Assembly (NCBI GenBank): GCA_947502355.1
Contig: CANMZP010000028.1
Span: forward strand, 1-58,513
Length of the DNA: 58,513 nucleotides
Source of the DNA: an uncultured Thalassotalea sp.
GTDB taxonomy: Bacteria > Pseudomonadota > Gammaproteobacteria > Enterobacterales > Alteromonadaceae
Reading direction: 5' to 3'
The position numbers and the translations under genes were made by a program. Positions 34,598 through 45,828 of this stretch are shown here, piece by piece. The first letter of the stretch is position 1, and every line of letters begins with the position of its first letter. Under the pieces are notes generated by a model that was given only the letters and a program-made list of their open reading frames with translations, was not told the DNA's origin and made no database searches.

Positions 34598-37500
34598 TTA
34601 CGCTTTGCTTTCGCCTCGAAGCTTTTCTCGCGTCGATTGAATAATCACATAACAAATCGGAATGATTAATGTGCCTATTACCAACGCCACAAACATGCCA
34701 CCAAATACGGTAATACCCAGTGATTTTTGGCTAAACATCCCGGCACCAGTGGCAAGGACTAATGGAATAATACCCGCGATAAAAGAAACCCCAGTCATAC
34801 ACACGGCCCTAAAACGTAATGTGGCAGCTGTACTTGCCGCTTTGGCAATAGACTGACCTTCATCTTCGCGCAGGTTACGAGCGAATTCGACAATAAGTAT
34901 CGCATTTTTTGCCGCCATCCCAATGAGGAGTATCAAGCCGACTTGTGCAAATAAATTCAGCGATAAGCCAACGAGATTAATCGCCAATAAAGCGCCTGAT
35001 ATCGCCACGGGGACCACCAATATAATGGCTATAGGTACCGACCAACTTTCATATTGCCCAACTAAAAACAGGTAAACAAAAATCAACGCAAGTAAATAGG
35101 CATAAACGGCCATATTTCCGGCTTCAATTTCCTGATACGTCATGCCTGTCCATTCGTACTGAAAACCGCTAGGGAGCAGTCTATCGGCAAGCTCTTCCAT
35201 AGCCGCAATACCATCACCACTGCTAAACCCCGGACTTGATGATGCGCGAATGCTTAATGAGTTAAAGAGGTTATAGCGCTCTGAAATATCAGGGCCATGA
35301 ATAGCCTCGATATTAACGATGGTAGACAATGGGATCATATCACCAGCGTTATTGCGCACATACAACATGCTTAGGTCGCTGATGTTTTGTCTAAACTCAG
35401 GTTTAGCCTGCATGATCACCTTGTAGGTTTGCCCAAATTTATTGAAGTCATTGACATACAATGAGCCGAGTTGCGCCTGCAGCGTATTGAAAATGGCATC
35501 CAAACTCAGCCCCAATGTTTTCGCTTTCACTCGATCAACATCAACTAAATATTGTGGCACGTTCGCCCGATACGTGCTGTAGACCTGAGTCAAGGCTGGG
35601 TGCTGATTTGCCTGCACAATAAAGTTATTTAACACGGTGGCCAACTCGCTGGCATCACGTCCTAACGTATCCTGAAGAATAAACTCCAATCCACCAACAG
35701 CCCCCATACCAGGTACCGATGGTGGTGCGATAGCATAGACTTGGGCTTCGGGTACTTGCATATATGCCAGATAATTAACTTTGCGTGTGATCGCAAAAAC
35801 AATATCTTTGCGTTCCTCACGCTCATCCCAGTGTTTTAACACGATAAACATTGAACCTGAATTACTTTGCGCAGCGCCACTTAATACGCTAAACCCGGCT
35901 ACCGAGGTAACGCTTTCAATGCGGTCATCTTTTTGCAATGCCGTCGTCAGTTTATCAAGCACCTGTTGTGAACGCCCTAATGAGCTGGCATCAGGTAACT
36001 GCACACTGACAATAAAAATGCCTTTATCTTCTGGTGGTACAAACGACGTTGGGGTTTTGATAAAGCCGAACACTAAAGCCGCCATTAAAGCCCCTAGTGC
36101 AACAGCGATAAAGACCGACTTACGGATCAGTGCGACTACCGCTTGCCCATACTTGTTTTTAAGACCATTAAAAACCCGGTTAAATGCACTAAACCAGGCC
36201 GCTTCATTACGTTTTGGTTTTAACAGTAATCGACATAAAGCCGGGCTTAACGTTAAGGCATTAAGCGAGCTAAATAATACGGCCACACAAATGGTTACCG
36301 CAAATTGTTGATACATGATCCCCGTTAACCCAGGCAACATGGCGACTGGCACAAATACCGCCAACAACACCAAGGTTGTTGCCACTATCGGCCCGCTAAC
36401 CTCTTCCATAGTAATGGTTACCGCCTGTGTGGGGGTAAGATCGGGGTTTTCAACAAAGTGTCGTTCGGTATTTTCCACCACCAAAATGGCATCATCAACC
36501 ACAATACCGATGGCCAGTATTAGACCAAATAAGGTAATGGTGTTAATGGACATATCCATTAAATACAGCACCGAAAAAGACGCAATAAGGGACACTGGAA
36601 TGGCAATCGACGGTACCAATGCTGCACGCCAGTTTCCTAAGAAAACAAAGGTAATAATAATAACCAGAGCGACCGCCTGAACAAGCGTAACAACGACCTT
36701 AGAAATAGAGGTACTTACATAACGCGTTGTATCGTAGCCAACAGAGTAATCTAATCCTTGTGGGAAGCTTGATTTAGACTGTGCTAATAAAGCCTTAACT
36801 CTTTCACCGGTTTCCAGCGCATTTGCCCCCGGTAATAAGTACAAAGCAACCGTACTGGCATCTTTGCCATCGACCTTGGTAAATACACCATAGTCTTCTT
36901 GGCCCAACTCGACGTCGGCAATATCTTTAAGGTAAACAATGGAGCCATTACTATTGGCCTTTAAGACAATATGTTGAAATTCCTCAACCGTTGTTAACTT
37001 CCCTTTTGCCTGCAATGTGTATTGCGTTTGTCCATTTTGTTGGAAAGGTGGCGCACCAACCTGTCCGGCTGCTACTTGAATATTTTGCTCTTGTAGCGCC
37101 TTGCTGACATCATCCGGCGTTAAGCCAAGCCCAGCCATTTGCTGAGGATCAAGCCATATTCGCATTGAATACGCCGCTTCACCTAAAATCGTCGCATTAG
37201 AAATACCGTCAATACGTTTCATTGCATTAAGCAAATTAATTTTGACGTAATTGGAAATAAAGATGCGGTCATAGGCGTCATCTTCGGCAAAAAAGTTCAC
37301 CAGAAACAACATATCTGGTGATTGTTTTTTAATGTTAAGACCCGATAAACGAATTAACTGAGGCAACTTAGGCTCAGCCATGGCAACGAGGTTTTGCACG
37401 CGAACCAGTGCAAGGTCGGGATCGATACCAACTTCAAAGGTTATCGTTAAAGTGTAAGAACCATCATTCGCACTTTTCGAAGACATATACAGCATGCCTT

Positions 37501-37720
37501 CAACCCCATTTACTGCCTCTTCGATGGGCTGGGCAACGGTTTCTTTAACCACATCGGAAGATGCACCAGAATAGTAAGCACTAACAACCACTTGGGGTGG
37601 CGCAACACTCGGGTATTCAGAAACGGGTAAATTCACCGTCGAAATAACCCCAATCAGGGTTAAAACAATCGCTAATACCAGCGCCAGCTTAGGTCTGGAA
37701 ATAAAAATTTTACTGATCAT
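34598..37720 (-). CDS. RND multidrug efflux permease (HAE1 family)
   Basis: Inner-membrane proton-driven drug pump, 1040 aa. It has the usual first membrane span followed by the first periplasmic loop starting [25 protein letters not shown]. The proton-relay pair Asp-Asp is in [13 protein letters not shown], and the second half is duplicated with [14 protein letters not shown]. It is closely AcrB/MexB-like in length and motifs. It lies 10 bp after the adaptor gene. No outer-membrane TolC partner is adjacent, so it probably uses a shared one encoded elsewhere. Confidence 0.93.
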   Translation of the reverse strand: MISKIFISRPKLALVLAIVLTLIGVISTVNLPVSEYPSVAPPQVVVSAYYSGASSDVVKETVAQPIEEAVNGVEGMLYMSSKSANDGSYTLTITFEVGIDPDLALVRVQNLVAMAEPKLPQLIRLSGLNIKKQSPDMLFLVNFFAEDDAYDRIFISNYVKINLLNAMKRIDGISNATILGEAAYSMRIWLDPQQMAGLGLTPDDVSKALQEQNIQVAAGQVGAPPFQQNGQTQYTLQAKGKLTTVEEFQHIVLKANSNGSIVYLKDIADVELGQEDYGVFTKVDGKDASTVALYLLPGANALETGERVKALLAQSKSSFPQGLDYSVGYDTTRYVSTSISKVVVTLVQAVALVIIITFVFLGNWRAALVPSIAIPVSLIASFSVLYLMDMSINTITLFGLILAIGIVVDDAILVVENTERHFVENPDLTPTQAVTITMEEVSGPIVATTLVLLAVFVPVAMLPGLTGIMYQQFAVTICVAVLFSSLNALTLSPALCRLLLKPKRNEAAWFSAFNRVFNGLKNKYGQAVVALIRKSVFIAVALGALMAALVFGFIKTPTSFVPPEDKGIFIVSVQLPDASSLGRSQQVLDKLTTALQKDDRIESVTSVAGFSVLSGAAQSNSGSMFIVLKHWDEREERKDIVFAITRKVNYLAYMQVPEAQVYAIAPPSVPGMGAVGGLEFILQDTLGRDASELATVLNNFIVQANQHPALTQVYSTYRANVPQYLVDVDRVKAKTLGLSLDAIFNTLQAQLGSLYVNDFNKFGQTYKVIMQAKPEFRQNISDLSMLYVRNNAGDMIPLSTIVNIEAIHGPDISERYNLFNSLSIRASSSPGFSSGDGIAAMEELADRLLPSGFQYEWTGMTYQEIEAGNMAVYAYLLALIFVYLFLVGQYESWSVPIAIILVVPVAISGALLAINLVGLSLNLFAQVGLILLIGMAAKNAILIVEFARNLREDEGQSIAKAASTAATLRFRAVCMTGVSFIAGIIPLVLATGAGMFSQKSLGITVFGGMFVALVIGTLIIPICYVIIQSTREKLRGESKA

Positions 37721-37730
37721 ATATTACCCA

Positions 37731-38864
37731 CTAAGACGCATCACTGGTTTGTGGTAATGCGGGTGCTTTAACTTTCACCTGCTGCCCAGCTCTAACTTGT
37801 TGTAAGCCTTGGGTAACGACCCTATCGCCAAGATCCAGGCCAGATTGAACAATCACCTTAATATCGACACGCTCACCTAGCGTAACATTTCGGCGTTCAA
37901 TGACATTGTCACCCACAACAAGTAAGACAAAGTCACCTTGTTGATCTGATTGCACTGCACCTTGTTCTATCATGATCATTTGCTTTTCATCCGGGCTTTC
38001 AACAATGACTTTTACGTATTGGCCTGGTTTCAACACACCTTGCGGATTCGGGATGGTGGCTCGGACTTCAATTGTACCGGTTTGTGGATCAATTCGGTTT
38101 GCCATAAACGAGATCACGCCCGAATAAGGGTAAACATCGTTATTGATGGCAATTTTAATGACTGGTTTGGCTGAGGAGGCTTTTAACTTACCTGATTGGT
38201 AAAGCTGCACATAACGCCAGTAGTCGTTCTCACTTATTTGGAAGGGTACTTCCATATTATTTAACGCAACAATGGTGGTAAGTGCACCAGATTCTGGACT
38301 GACTAAATCCCCCACACTGTATTTACTGCGACCAATTCGGCCAGTGATCGGTGCTAAGATTTTGGTATAAGATAAATTAACCTGCGCGGTTTCTAATTGC
38401 GCTTTAATGGACTCAAGCGTCGATTTGCTCTCATCAACCTTAGCTTGTAAGTCGTCAATCTCGGAACTGGAAATATAGCCTTCTTCAATTAACTCTTTAC
38501 CACGGTTTAAATTTTTAATGGCCACATCCAACGCAGTTTCAGCTTTTGACACTTCGGCCGTCACTTGCTTTAACTGGGCTTTTAATTCGGTTTCATCCAA
38601 ATGGTATAACACCGAATTTATCGCAACATCACGGCCTTCTTTGAAGTTTACAGAGGTGATTTTTGCTTTAATTCGAGCCGGGATTTCCACATCACTTGCT
38701 GAGGTTAATCGTCCGACAAAGTAGTTTACTTCCTTATAAGGAAATTGCTGCACATCTTTTACAACAACCTCGGGAACGGGTCGAGCAGATTGTGGTTTAT
38801 CACATGCCGCAAGCAGCACGACAAGCGCTACGCTAAGCAACGACTTGGTTAACAGGTTTTTCAT
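37731..38864 (-). CDS. RND efflux periplasmic adaptor lipoprotein
   Basis: Membrane-fusion protein linking the RND pump to an outer-membrane channel, 377 aa. It has a lipoprotein signal with lipobox L18-A19-A20-C21 followed by Asp at +2, which in enterics keeps a lipoprotein in the inner membrane. A lipoyl/barrel-sandwich part flanks an alpha-helical hairpin rich in Glu/Lys/Ala (about 90-160), and a beta-barrel lies near the C-terminus. An ATG 24 bp upstream is in frame, but AAGGA overlaps it and better serves the chosen ATG. Confidence 0.9.
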   Translation of the reverse strand: MKNLLTKSLLSVALVVLLAACDKPQSARPVPEVVVKDVQQFPYKEVNYFVGRLTSASDVEIPARIKAKITSVNFKEGRDVAINSVLYHLDETELKAQLKQVTAEVSKAETALDVAIKNLNRGKELIEEGYISSSEIDDLQAKVDESKSTLESIKAQLETAQVNLSYTKILAPITGRIGRSKYSVGDLVSPESGALTTIVALNNMEVPFQISENDYWRYVQLYQSGKLKASSAKPVIKIAINNDVYPYSGVISFMANRIDPQTGTIEVRATIPNPQGVLKPGQYVKVIVESPDEKQMIMIEQGAVQSDQQGDFVLLVVGDNVIERRNVTLGERVDIKVIVQSGLDLGDRVVTQGLQQVRAGQQVKVKAPALPQTSDAS

Positions 38865-39064
38865 TGTTTTGCTGTTCCTTATAAGCATTCATTTGTTGCA
38901 CAGACGATTCGAAATAACGTAAAAACAAGCTATTCAAAACGTACCTGCAATAGAAAAGACACGAATTTTACGTTTTTATTCCAAATTAAGTGTTTCTTAA
39001 TTGTAACATCTGTGACAGCACAAGGTTACACAAAAAGTTACATTTAGAAAAAATGCTCATAAAA

Positions 39065-39089
39065 AACGGCCACCGTTAACTAAGCCGTT
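39065..39089 (-). terminator. Terminator of menA
   Basis: A 6-bp stem AACGGC / GCCGTT is followed on the minus strand by six T. It is a short stem but well placed just past menA. Confidence 0.65.
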
Positions 39090-39097
39090 CATTGTTA

Positions 39098-40000
39098 TTA
39101 AAAAATCAGCCCTACCGAGAAAAGTAAGCAATAGAAGAACGTGGCCAGCGAGGTGACTTTGAGCTGTTGATTCATTAACGCCGAGTTTTCAAAATGCACC
39201 AATTTTCTGGCGCTGTGCAATAAAATCAACCAAGGAATAAGGTGAAGCCAAGTAAGTAACGGTAGGCTAAAAGTAAAAATATACGCCATGGTACAAACTT
39301 CTGCGAGCAAGAACAGCCCCCAGTGATAGCGAATTGCGTTTTGTACCCCAAGCTTTACCACTAAAGTGTTTTTCCCGGCTTCAGTGTCGGTGTAGACATC
39401 ACGTAAATTATTAATATTAAGCACCGAAGCGCATAACATTCCGCAGCAACTTGCCGGTAATAATAAAGCCAAATGCACACTTTGTGCATACAAAGCATAA
39501 CTGCCCATCACGGCAACTAAGCCAAAAAAGACAAAAACGGAAATATCACCATAGCCTTTATAGCCATAGGGCTTTTCCCCCATCGTGTATGTGATGGCGG
39601 CAATAATGGCCACCCCCCCGAGTAAAAGAAAGCCAATAATAAAAATGAAATTTTCCGCAAATGCCACATATAGTAAGCTCACGCCAGATAGAACCACCAA
39701 ACATACCGCAAGAGCTAAAGCCTTTTTCATCTCTTGTTGGGTAACCAAACCGGCTTGCATAACACGCAGAGGACCGACACGTTGTTCGTTATCAGCACCA
39801 CTTATGGCATCACCATAATCATTCGCTAAATTTGATACAATCTGTAACAGCAAGGCCGTGGTCAATGAAAGCAGCAATATGCTACCATCGTAAAAGCCAT
39901 GGAAGCTTGCCAAACTGCTGCCTAAAATAATGGCGGCACACGCTAAAGGTAAGGTTTTCGGACGTATGGCAGTAAGCCAAATCACTACAGCAGAATTCAT
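39098..40000 (-). CDS. menA: 1,4-dihydroxy-2-naphthoate polyprenyltransferase
   Basis: Membrane prenyltransferase that attaches the polyprenyl tail to DHNA in menaquinone synthesis. The 300-aa protein has about eight hydrophobic segments. The UbiA-family Asp-rich site is NDYGDAISGADNEQRVGP, and a second acidic region is NNLRDVYTDTEAGK. The divergent position next to menF links it to the pathway, where it acts after MenB and thioester hydrolysis. Confidence 0.94.
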   Translation of the reverse strand: MNSAVVIWLTAIRPKTLPLACAAIILGSSLASFHGFYDGSILLLSLTTALLLQIVSNLANDYGDAISGADNEQRVGPLRVMQAGLVTQQEMKKALALAVCLVVLSGVSLLYVAFAENFIFIIGFLLLGGVAIIAAITYTMGEKPYGYKGYGDISVFVFFGLVAVMGSYALYAQSVHLALLLPASCCGMLCASVLNINNLRDVYTDTEAGKNTLVVKLGVQNAIRYHWGLFLLAEVCTMAYIFTFSLPLLTWLHLIPWLILLHSARKLVHFENSALMNQQLKVTSLATFFYCLLFSVGLIF

Positions 40001-40117
40001 TAAATACTTTATAATTTCTAATAGACGTTGTGATAATTCTATATTAAAAACACTTGAAATAATTATATTTTATCTAAAAAAATAGCTTAAACATTAGCAC
40101 CGAGATATCATTTATTA

Positions 40118-41398
40118 ATGAATGAAATAAATCGACTTATAGAACGCCTAAAATCATCAATAGGCCAACAGTCACAACAACACCTCAGCTTCAGCCAACC
40201 GGTATCGATTGGCTCAGCATTATTGTGGGTAAATGAACAAACTTGCCAGAGTAAATTTTATTGGTGTGACAGCAGCAATAGCCTTGAAATTGCCGCTTTA
40301 GGCATTTGTCACGAAATCAACCACGTTGATGCAACCGACCGATTTACCACCGCCAATTACCTAGGTGGGGTATGTTTTGATGAACAACAAACTCAATGGT
40401 CTGACTTTCCCGCTTGTCGATTTATCTTACCTCGAGTGGAATTGCGGGTTGAAGACAACGCACCGTTGTTAATTTGCCACCTAAATGGCCGTGATAATGC
40501 CATTGAAGATGAAATTAATGATGCCATTGCCTTATTAATGTCTTTGCAACCAGAGCCGCAAAACATGGCTAAAATGCCTAAAAACACATTACTAAGTTCA
40601 TCTCACCTGCCCGAGCAAAAACAATGGCAGGAGCAAGTTGAAAAGGCCATCAGCCAGTTTGCTCCTAGCATGCAAAAAGTTGTATTGTCCCGGCAAACAA
40701 CATTACATTTTAATGATGCGATTAACCCATGGCAATTATTACACCATTGGCAAAAGGCCACGCCAAATTGTTATCAGTTTGCCTTTCAATTTAGTCCACA
40801 ACAGGTGTTTTTAGGCTGCCCACCGGAACGATTATTTATCCGCGATCATAAGCATCTTATTTCAGAGGCGGTGGCAGGAACGGTGCTGCGTGGCAAATCC
40901 CACACTGAAGATGAAGAATTAGCCGCAGAAATGCTTAGCGATCCCAAATTAATTCTAGAAAATGAACTGGTGCGTCAATTCTTAGAGCCTATTTTCCTTG
41001 ATCTCTGTGAAGATATTGCCGTTGATAAAATGATGGTGTTAAAGCTTAAGCACATCCAACACCTTAAACGTCGAATTCAAGGGGTTATGAAGCGTGATGT
41101 CGATGACGCCACCCTGTTACGTCATTTGCACCCCACCCCGGCCGTTTGTGGCTTTCAGAAACATGAATCTCTAGACTATATTCGTAATAATGAATCGTAC
41201 GATAGAGGTTGGTATAGCGGCGCTGTTGGCATACTAGCACAAGAGCGTAGTGAGTTTAGTGTGGCCATTCGTAGTGCTCTACTTAGTGAGAACACCTTAA
41301 CTGTTTTTTCAGGTGCGGGTATTGTCGAAGGCTCTGTTTCCGATTTAGAATGGCAAGAATTAGACAATAAAATCAGCACTCTACTAAACGTACTATAA
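40118..41398 (+). CDS. menF: Isochorismate synthase (menaquinone-specific)
   Basis: Converts chorismate to isochorismate, the entry to menaquinone synthesis. The 426-aa protein has the chorismate-binding domain in its C-terminal two-thirds: SEAVAGTVLRGKS, the helix with ENELV, HLHPTPAVCGF, and YDRGWYSGAVG holding catalytic residues. Its position as first gene of menFDHBCE favours MenF over an EntC-type siderophore enzyme. Confidence 0.94.
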   Translation: MNEINRLIERLKSSIGQQSQQHLSFSQPVSIGSALLWVNEQTCQSKFYWCDSSNSLEIAALGICHEINHVDATDRFTTANYLGGVCFDEQQTQWSDFPACRFILPRVELRVEDNAPLLICHLNGRDNAIEDEINDAIALLMSLQPEPQNMAKMPKNTLLSSSHLPEQKQWQEQVEKAISQFAPSMQKVVLSRQTTLHFNDAINPWQLLHHWQKATPNCYQFAFQFSPQQVFLGCPPERLFIRDHKHLISEAVAGTVLRGKSHTEDEELAAEMLSDPKLILENELVRQFLEPIFLDLCEDIAVDKMMVLKLKHIQHLKRRIQGVMKRDVDDATLLRHLHPTPAVCGFQKHESLDYIRNNESYDRGWYSGAVGILAQERSEFSVAIRSALLSENTLTVFSGAGIVEGSVSDLEWQELDNKISTLLNVL

Positions 41399-41461
41399 TT
41401 TATAGTCCGTTTATAAGCGCGAGCTGTTTAGCTTGTGACATTAGCACCAGAATAAACCAAT

Positions 41462-43198
41462 ATGATAATAACAACACACAGCAACATTAATTTACTCTGG
41501 GGTGAACTGATCATCGAAGAGCTTAGTCGCCTTGGCATTAGTAAAATATGCATCGCTCCAGGCTCTCGCTCCACACCACTTACGATTGCGGCGGCCAGTA
41601 ACAGCAACATACGAGTTTATCAACACTTTGATGAGCGAGGTTTGGGCTTTTTAGCCCTAGGTCTTGCTAAAACGCATGGCGAAATGGTTGCCATCATAAC
41701 CACATCGGGTACTGCGGTGGCCAACCTATTACCAGCGGTTGTTGAAGCGCAATTAAGCAAAGTGCATTTATTGGTATTATCGGCTGATAGGCCTATTGAA
41801 CTTATCGACTGCGGGGCAAATCAGGCCATAAAACAAACGAACATGTTTGCCAATTACGTTACGGATGCCCTCAACCTGCCCACTGCGAGCACTGAGGTTG
41901 AGGCCAATTATTTACTTAAATCCCTAGATGTTATCATTGCCAAAGGGCGACGCTTTTGTGGTCCTATTCACATTAATGCCCCATTTAAAGAGCCGTTTTA
42001 TCCCTCAGATGAACAAACGGACTTTAGTACCTACCTATCAGTAGTCAATGATTGGCTAAAATGTAAAAGCCCATTTAGCCAACAAAGCAACACCTTTACC
42101 TGGCAAGTTGATCATCAACGCCCGCTAAACGTTGCCAACAAGCAAGGCATTATTATTATTGGTAAACAAGCAGGCCAAAGTAGGGAAAGTAAGTTAGCCC
42201 TACAGCGGTGGGCAAAACAACAAGGTTGGCCGGTATTTTGTGATTGCCAGTCGTCGGTAAAAGATAGCAGTGACAACATTCACTTTTACGATCAACTATT
42301 GCATGTGCACACCTTTAAAGCGTTATTTAACCAAGCCGATGTTATCTTTCAATTTGGTGGGCAACTGATTTCGAAAAGACTATTACAAGCTATAAACGAG
42401 TATTGTGGAGATTATTTCTTAATCGATGATCACAGCCAAAACCAAGATCCTAACCATGTTTCTGCCCATCATATCGCCATGAAAAACCGACAATTTTTGC
42501 AACACGTGGACAATCAGCAAGGTAAATCTTGGGTTAAGCCTTTTACCGATTGCAATGAAAAGATGGCACAATGGCTTAATGATAGTCAGCATCAACGCCC
42601 TGATTTTTCCGAGTTATCTGTAAGCCAAAAACTGGCCGAGCTAACCCCGCAAGGTAGTTGTCTATTTTTAGGAAACAGCATGCCGGTTCGATTATTTGAT
42701 ATGTTTGCAAAGGTACAAGGTAACCCCTTAGAGGTTCACACAAACCGAGGTGCTAGTGGCATTGATGGCTTACTGGCAACATTTACGGGTATGTCTTTGG
42801 CGAGTCATGTCCCTTGCACAACGCTGGTTATTGGGGATACGTCCTTATTACACGACTTAAATTCGTTGGCTCTATTAAAGTATTTAGATAAACCGAGCAT
42901 CATTGTTGTCTTTAATAACGATGGCGGTGCCATTTTCAATTTATTACCCATACCTGGTTCGATTGAGCTTCGAGAACAGCACTATCAACTTCCACATGGC
43001 CTAACGTTTGAATATGCGGCCAAAATGTTTGCCATTGACTATCAAACAGTCAAGAGCATGGCCGACTTCGAACAACACTATGACCATGCTTTAAGCAAAA
43101 ACAAAGCCTGTATTTTAGAGCTTAATTTTCCTGCAAATGAGACCACCGACCTTGTCAAAAACATCAGCCATCAACTGCAAAACCTTGCTGCACTGTAA
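41462..43198 (+). CDS. menD: 2-succinyl-5-enolpyruvyl-6-hydroxy-3-cyclohexene-1-carboxylate synthase
   Basis: ThDP-dependent enzyme adding the succinic-semialdehyde unit from 2-oxoglutarate to isochorismate. The 578-aa protein has the N-terminal pyrimidine-binding domain with CIAPGSRSTPLT, HFDERGLGF and TTSGTAVANLLPAVVEA. The C-terminal diphosphate domain has GDTSLLHDLNSLA and NNDGGAIFNLLP. It ends 14 bp inside the proposed start of menH. Confidence 0.95.
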   Translation: MIITTHSNINLLWGELIIEELSRLGISKICIAPGSRSTPLTIAAASNSNIRVYQHFDERGLGFLALGLAKTHGEMVAIITTSGTAVANLLPAVVEAQLSKVHLLVLSADRPIELIDCGANQAIKQTNMFANYVTDALNLPTASTEVEANYLLKSLDVIIAKGRRFCGPIHINAPFKEPFYPSDEQTDFSTYLSVVNDWLKCKSPFSQQSNTFTWQVDHQRPLNVANKQGIIIIGKQAGQSRESKLALQRWAKQQGWPVFCDCQSSVKDSSDNIHFYDQLLHVHTFKALFNQADVIFQFGGQLISKRLLQAINEYCGDYFLIDDHSQNQDPNHVSAHHIAMKNRQFLQHVDNQQGKSWVKPFTDCNEKMAQWLNDSQHQRPDFSELSVSQKLAELTPQGSCLFLGNSMPVRLFDMFAKVQGNPLEVHTNRGASGIDGLLATFTGMSLASHVPCTTLVIGDTSLLHDLNSLALLKYLDKPSIIVVFNNDGGAIFNLLPIPGSIELREQHYQLPHGLTFEYAAKMFAIDYQTVKSMADFEQHYDHALSKNKACILELNFPANETTDLVKNISHQLQNLAAL

Positions 43199-43991
43199 AA
43201 GGTATGCCAGTAAAACCAGCAGTGATATTGCTTTGGTTTTTCTGCATGGATTTTTGGGAAACAGTACCGACTGGCAAGATATTATTAACAAGCTTAGCGA
43301 AGTAACTCACTGTTATGCTATAGATTTGCCAGGGCATGGAAAATCCGAGCATATCTTTTTAGACGAAAACAACGGTTTTGCCCAAGTTGATTCGTTATTG
43401 CAACACACGTTAAAACAACACCATATTGAAAAGTACATTCTTGTCGGTTACTCACTTGGTGGACGGCTGGCCATGTACCACGCTAGTAATCAAATCAAAA
43501 AACACATCACAGGTCTGTGCGGATTAATCATCGAGTCCAGTCATTATGGGTTAGCCGATGAACAACTAAAGGATGATCGTTGGCTGCGTGACACCCATTG
43601 GGCAAAACGACTTGAGCATGCCCCCTTATCACAATCGATTAGTCACTGGTACAAACAAGGGGTTTTTTCATCTTTAAGCGTTGCACAAAAGCAACAACTG
43701 ATTGATTCTAAGCAAGCTATTTGCCGTAGGGGCGTAGCTCATATGCTCCGATCAACATCGCTTGCAAAGCAACAATATTTGATTCACGACATAGAAAAAA
43801 TATCTTTCCCAGTCTATTATCTATATGGTAATAAAGATGATAAATATCAACAAATTGCCAAGCAATTAAAAGGCTATGCTGGTAATGTAAATTTACATGG
43901 TTTCGATGCTGCAGGACACAATGTCCACTTCGAACAACCCAAGGCGTTTGCCAAACTAATCAAAAACTTATATCAAACCATTGCACCTTAA
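43185..43991 (+). CDS. menH: 2-succinyl-6-hydroxy-2,4-cyclohexadiene-1-carboxylate synthase
   Basis: Alpha/beta-hydrolase-fold lyase that removes pyruvate from the MenD product. Key motifs are [12 protein letters not shown], the nucleophile elbow GYSLGG and a late GHNVHFEQP with the catalytic His. I set the start at the TTG at 43185, where the protein aligns with the short N-terminus of E. coli MenH. That gives 268 aa and a 14-bp overlap with menD. An ATG at 43137 is in frame but adds 16 residues with no resemblance to the family. Neither start has a clear ribosome-binding site. Confidence 0.85.
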   Translation: MLHCKRYASKTSSDIALVFLHGFLGNSTDWQDIINKLSEVTHCYAIDLPGHGKSEHIFLDENNGFAQVDSLLQHTLKQHHIEKYILVGYSLGGRLAMYHASNQIKKHITGLCGLIIESSHYGLADEQLKDDRWLRDTHWAKRLEHAPLSQSISHWYKQGVFSSLSVAQKQQLIDSKQAICRRGVAHMLRSTSLAKQQYLIHDIEKISFPVYYLYGNKDDKYQQIAKQLKGYAGNVNLHGFDAAGHNVHFEQPKAFAKLIKNLYQTIAP

Positions 43992-44008
43992 CGTATGGAA
44001 GTAACTGC

Positions 44009-44854
44009 ATGACAAACAATAATACCGATGTGTCCCCAATTCAATGGCAAGACTGCTCAGGTGACTATCAAGACATTTTTTACCACAAGGCCGATGGTAT
44101 CGCCAAAATTACCATTAACCGTCCCGAAGTACGCAATGCATTTCGTCCATTAACCGTTAAAGAAATGATTAATGCCTTAGCCGATGCCCGCTATGATGAA
44201 ACCATTGGCTGCATTATCTTAACCGGTGAAGGCGACTTAGCTTTTTGCTCTGGTGGCGATCAGCGAGTGCGTGGTGACAGTGGTTATCAAGATGACTCGG
44301 GTGTTCATCACCTAAACGTATTGGATTTTCAACGAGACATTCGCACCTGCCCTAAACCGGTTATTGCTATGGTTGCCGGCTACGCCGTTGGTGGCGGTCA
44401 TGTGCTACATATGATTTGTGACATCACCATTGCTGCCGACAATGCCCAGTTTGGCCAAACGGGTCCAAAAGTAGGATCATTCGATGGTGGCTGGGGTGCT
44501 AGTTATATGGCCCGCATTGTTGGCCAGAAAAAAGCGCGCGAAATTTGGTTTATGTGCCGTATGTATGATGCCAAGCAGGCACTTGATATGGGCTTAGTAA
44601 ATACCGTCGTGCCATTAGCAGACTTAGAGCAAGAAACGGTCTCTTGGTGTAAAGAAATGCTGCAAAACTCCCCTATGGCCATTCGCTGTTTGAAAGCGGC
44701 CCTAAATGCAGACTGTGACGGCCAATCTGGTTTGCAAGAGCTAGCAGGTAACGCGACCATGTTATTTTACATGACCGAAGAAGGTCAAGAAGGTCGTAAC
44801 GCTTATAACGAAAAACGAGCGCCAAACTTTGACAAATTTAACCGCAACCCATAA
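44009..44854 (+). CDS. menB: 1,4-dihydroxy-2-naphthoyl-CoA synthase
   Basis: Crotonase-family ring-closing enzyme (Dieckmann cyclisation of o-succinylbenzoyl-CoA). The 281-aa protein has [15 protein letters not shown] and [15 protein letters not shown]. Diagnostic MenB residues are in [21 protein letters not shown], and the C-terminus ends in [11 protein letters not shown]. In many bacteria menB sits in this same operon. Here it lies 17 bp after menH and just before menC. Confidence 0.96.
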   Translation: MTNNNTDVSPIQWQDCSGDYQDIFYHKADGIAKITINRPEVRNAFRPLTVKEMINALADARYDETIGCIILTGEGDLAFCSGGDQRVRGDSGYQDDSGVHHLNVLDFQRDIRTCPKPVIAMVAGYAVGGGHVLHMICDITIAADNAQFGQTGPKVGSFDGGWGASYMARIVGQKKAREIWFMCRMYDAKQALDMGLVNTVVPLADLEQETVSWCKEMLQNSPMAIRCLKAALNADCDGQSGLQELAGNATMLFYMTEEGQEGRNAYNEKRAPNFDKFNRNP

Positions 44855-44855
44855 T

Positions 44856-45821
44856 TTGTCCAAGATAGTTGCCGCCAGTATTACCAAAGTTTCAACCCCC
44901 TTTAAGCAGCCTATGCTGTTTAAAGGGCATAATCTCTGTTCACGAGAAGGCTACCGCCTTAAACTGCACTTTTCTGACGGCACAATAGGTAAAGGTGAAG
45001 CTTCACCTTTACCTGGTTTTAGCCAAGAGTCACTCAATGACTGCTTACTACAGCTTAAGCAAGTACTTGCCCCGCTCAATTTGAACCAACCAATCGATTT
45101 AAGCAAAGCTGACGCCCCTTCGGTTGCGTTTGCATTGGATTGCGCACTTTCCAAAACCTCATATGAGGTTGATTCGATGACACTTCCTAACGAAATGCCA
45201 TTGCTGATTGGCTCGAACCAGACCATAGTCAAAGAATACAAGCAACTTGGAAAACCTGATCGAATAAAACTTAAGGCGGCAAGACAGGCGCCTTCTCTCG
45301 ACGCGGCTCTAGTCAATCAACTGCACCAACTTAACCCTGCATTAAAGTGTATTTTAGATGCCAATCAAGCCTGGACAGCGCAGGATGCAGATGAATTTGC
45401 TAATAGAATCCCCTGTAAAGTTATTGCCTACATAGAAGAGCCTTGCGCAACTTATGATGACACGATGGGCTTTTTTAAAACAACAGGGATCCCCGTTGCA
45501 CTTGATGAAACGTTGCAAAACAAAAATTTTAAATTTCATCCTCAAGCCGGTATTGCCGCCTTAGTCATTAAGCCGAGCTTGATTGGCAGCTTCGCAAGGT
45601 GCCAACGCTGTATTGAAGTGGCCAAGCAGCATAACATTCAAACCTATTTGAGCAGCAGCTTCGAAAGTCCGATGGCTATTAAGCAATTGGCCTACCTTGC
45701 CCAATGTTGGACACCAAACCAACCGGCTGGCTTAGATACGATTAAATACCTTGATATTGACAAACTCACATTAACACCAATAGCACAATGGCCACAAAAG
45801 CCATGCTCAACAGACGGTTAA
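44856..45821 (+). CDS. menC: o-Succinylbenzoate synthase
   Basis: Enolase-superfamily dehydratase making o-succinylbenzoate. From the TTG at 44856 it is 321 aa. It has GEASPLPGFSQE, catalytic Lys in RIKLKAARQ, and metal ligands in DANQAW, EEP and DET, with a Lys in ALVIKPSL. A TTG at 44829, inside menB, is also in frame. I prefer 44856 because it aligns better with the family N-terminus and starts 1 bp after the menB stop. An ATG at 44913 would cut off the first strand. Confidence 0.88.
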   Translation: MSKIVAASITKVSTPFKQPMLFKGHNLCSREGYRLKLHFSDGTIGKGEASPLPGFSQESLNDCLLQLKQVLAPLNLNQPIDLSKADAPSVAFALDCALSKTSYEVDSMTLPNEMPLLIGSNQTIVKEYKQLGKPDRIKLKAARQAPSLDAALVNQLHQLNPALKCILDANQAWTAQDADEFANRIPCKVIAYIEEPCATYDDTMGFFKTTGIPVALDETLQNKNFKFHPQAGIAALVIKPSLIGSFARCQRCIEVAKQHNIQTYLSSSFESPMAIKQLAYLAQCWTPNQPAGLDTIKYLDIDKLTLTPIAQWPQKPCSTDG

Positions 45822-45828
45822 TTGCTTT

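Noticed and set aside
35781-36311. A 176-codon frame opposite the RND pump gene
   Set aside because: It is antisense to a conserved pump gene, with no start signal or recognisable domain.
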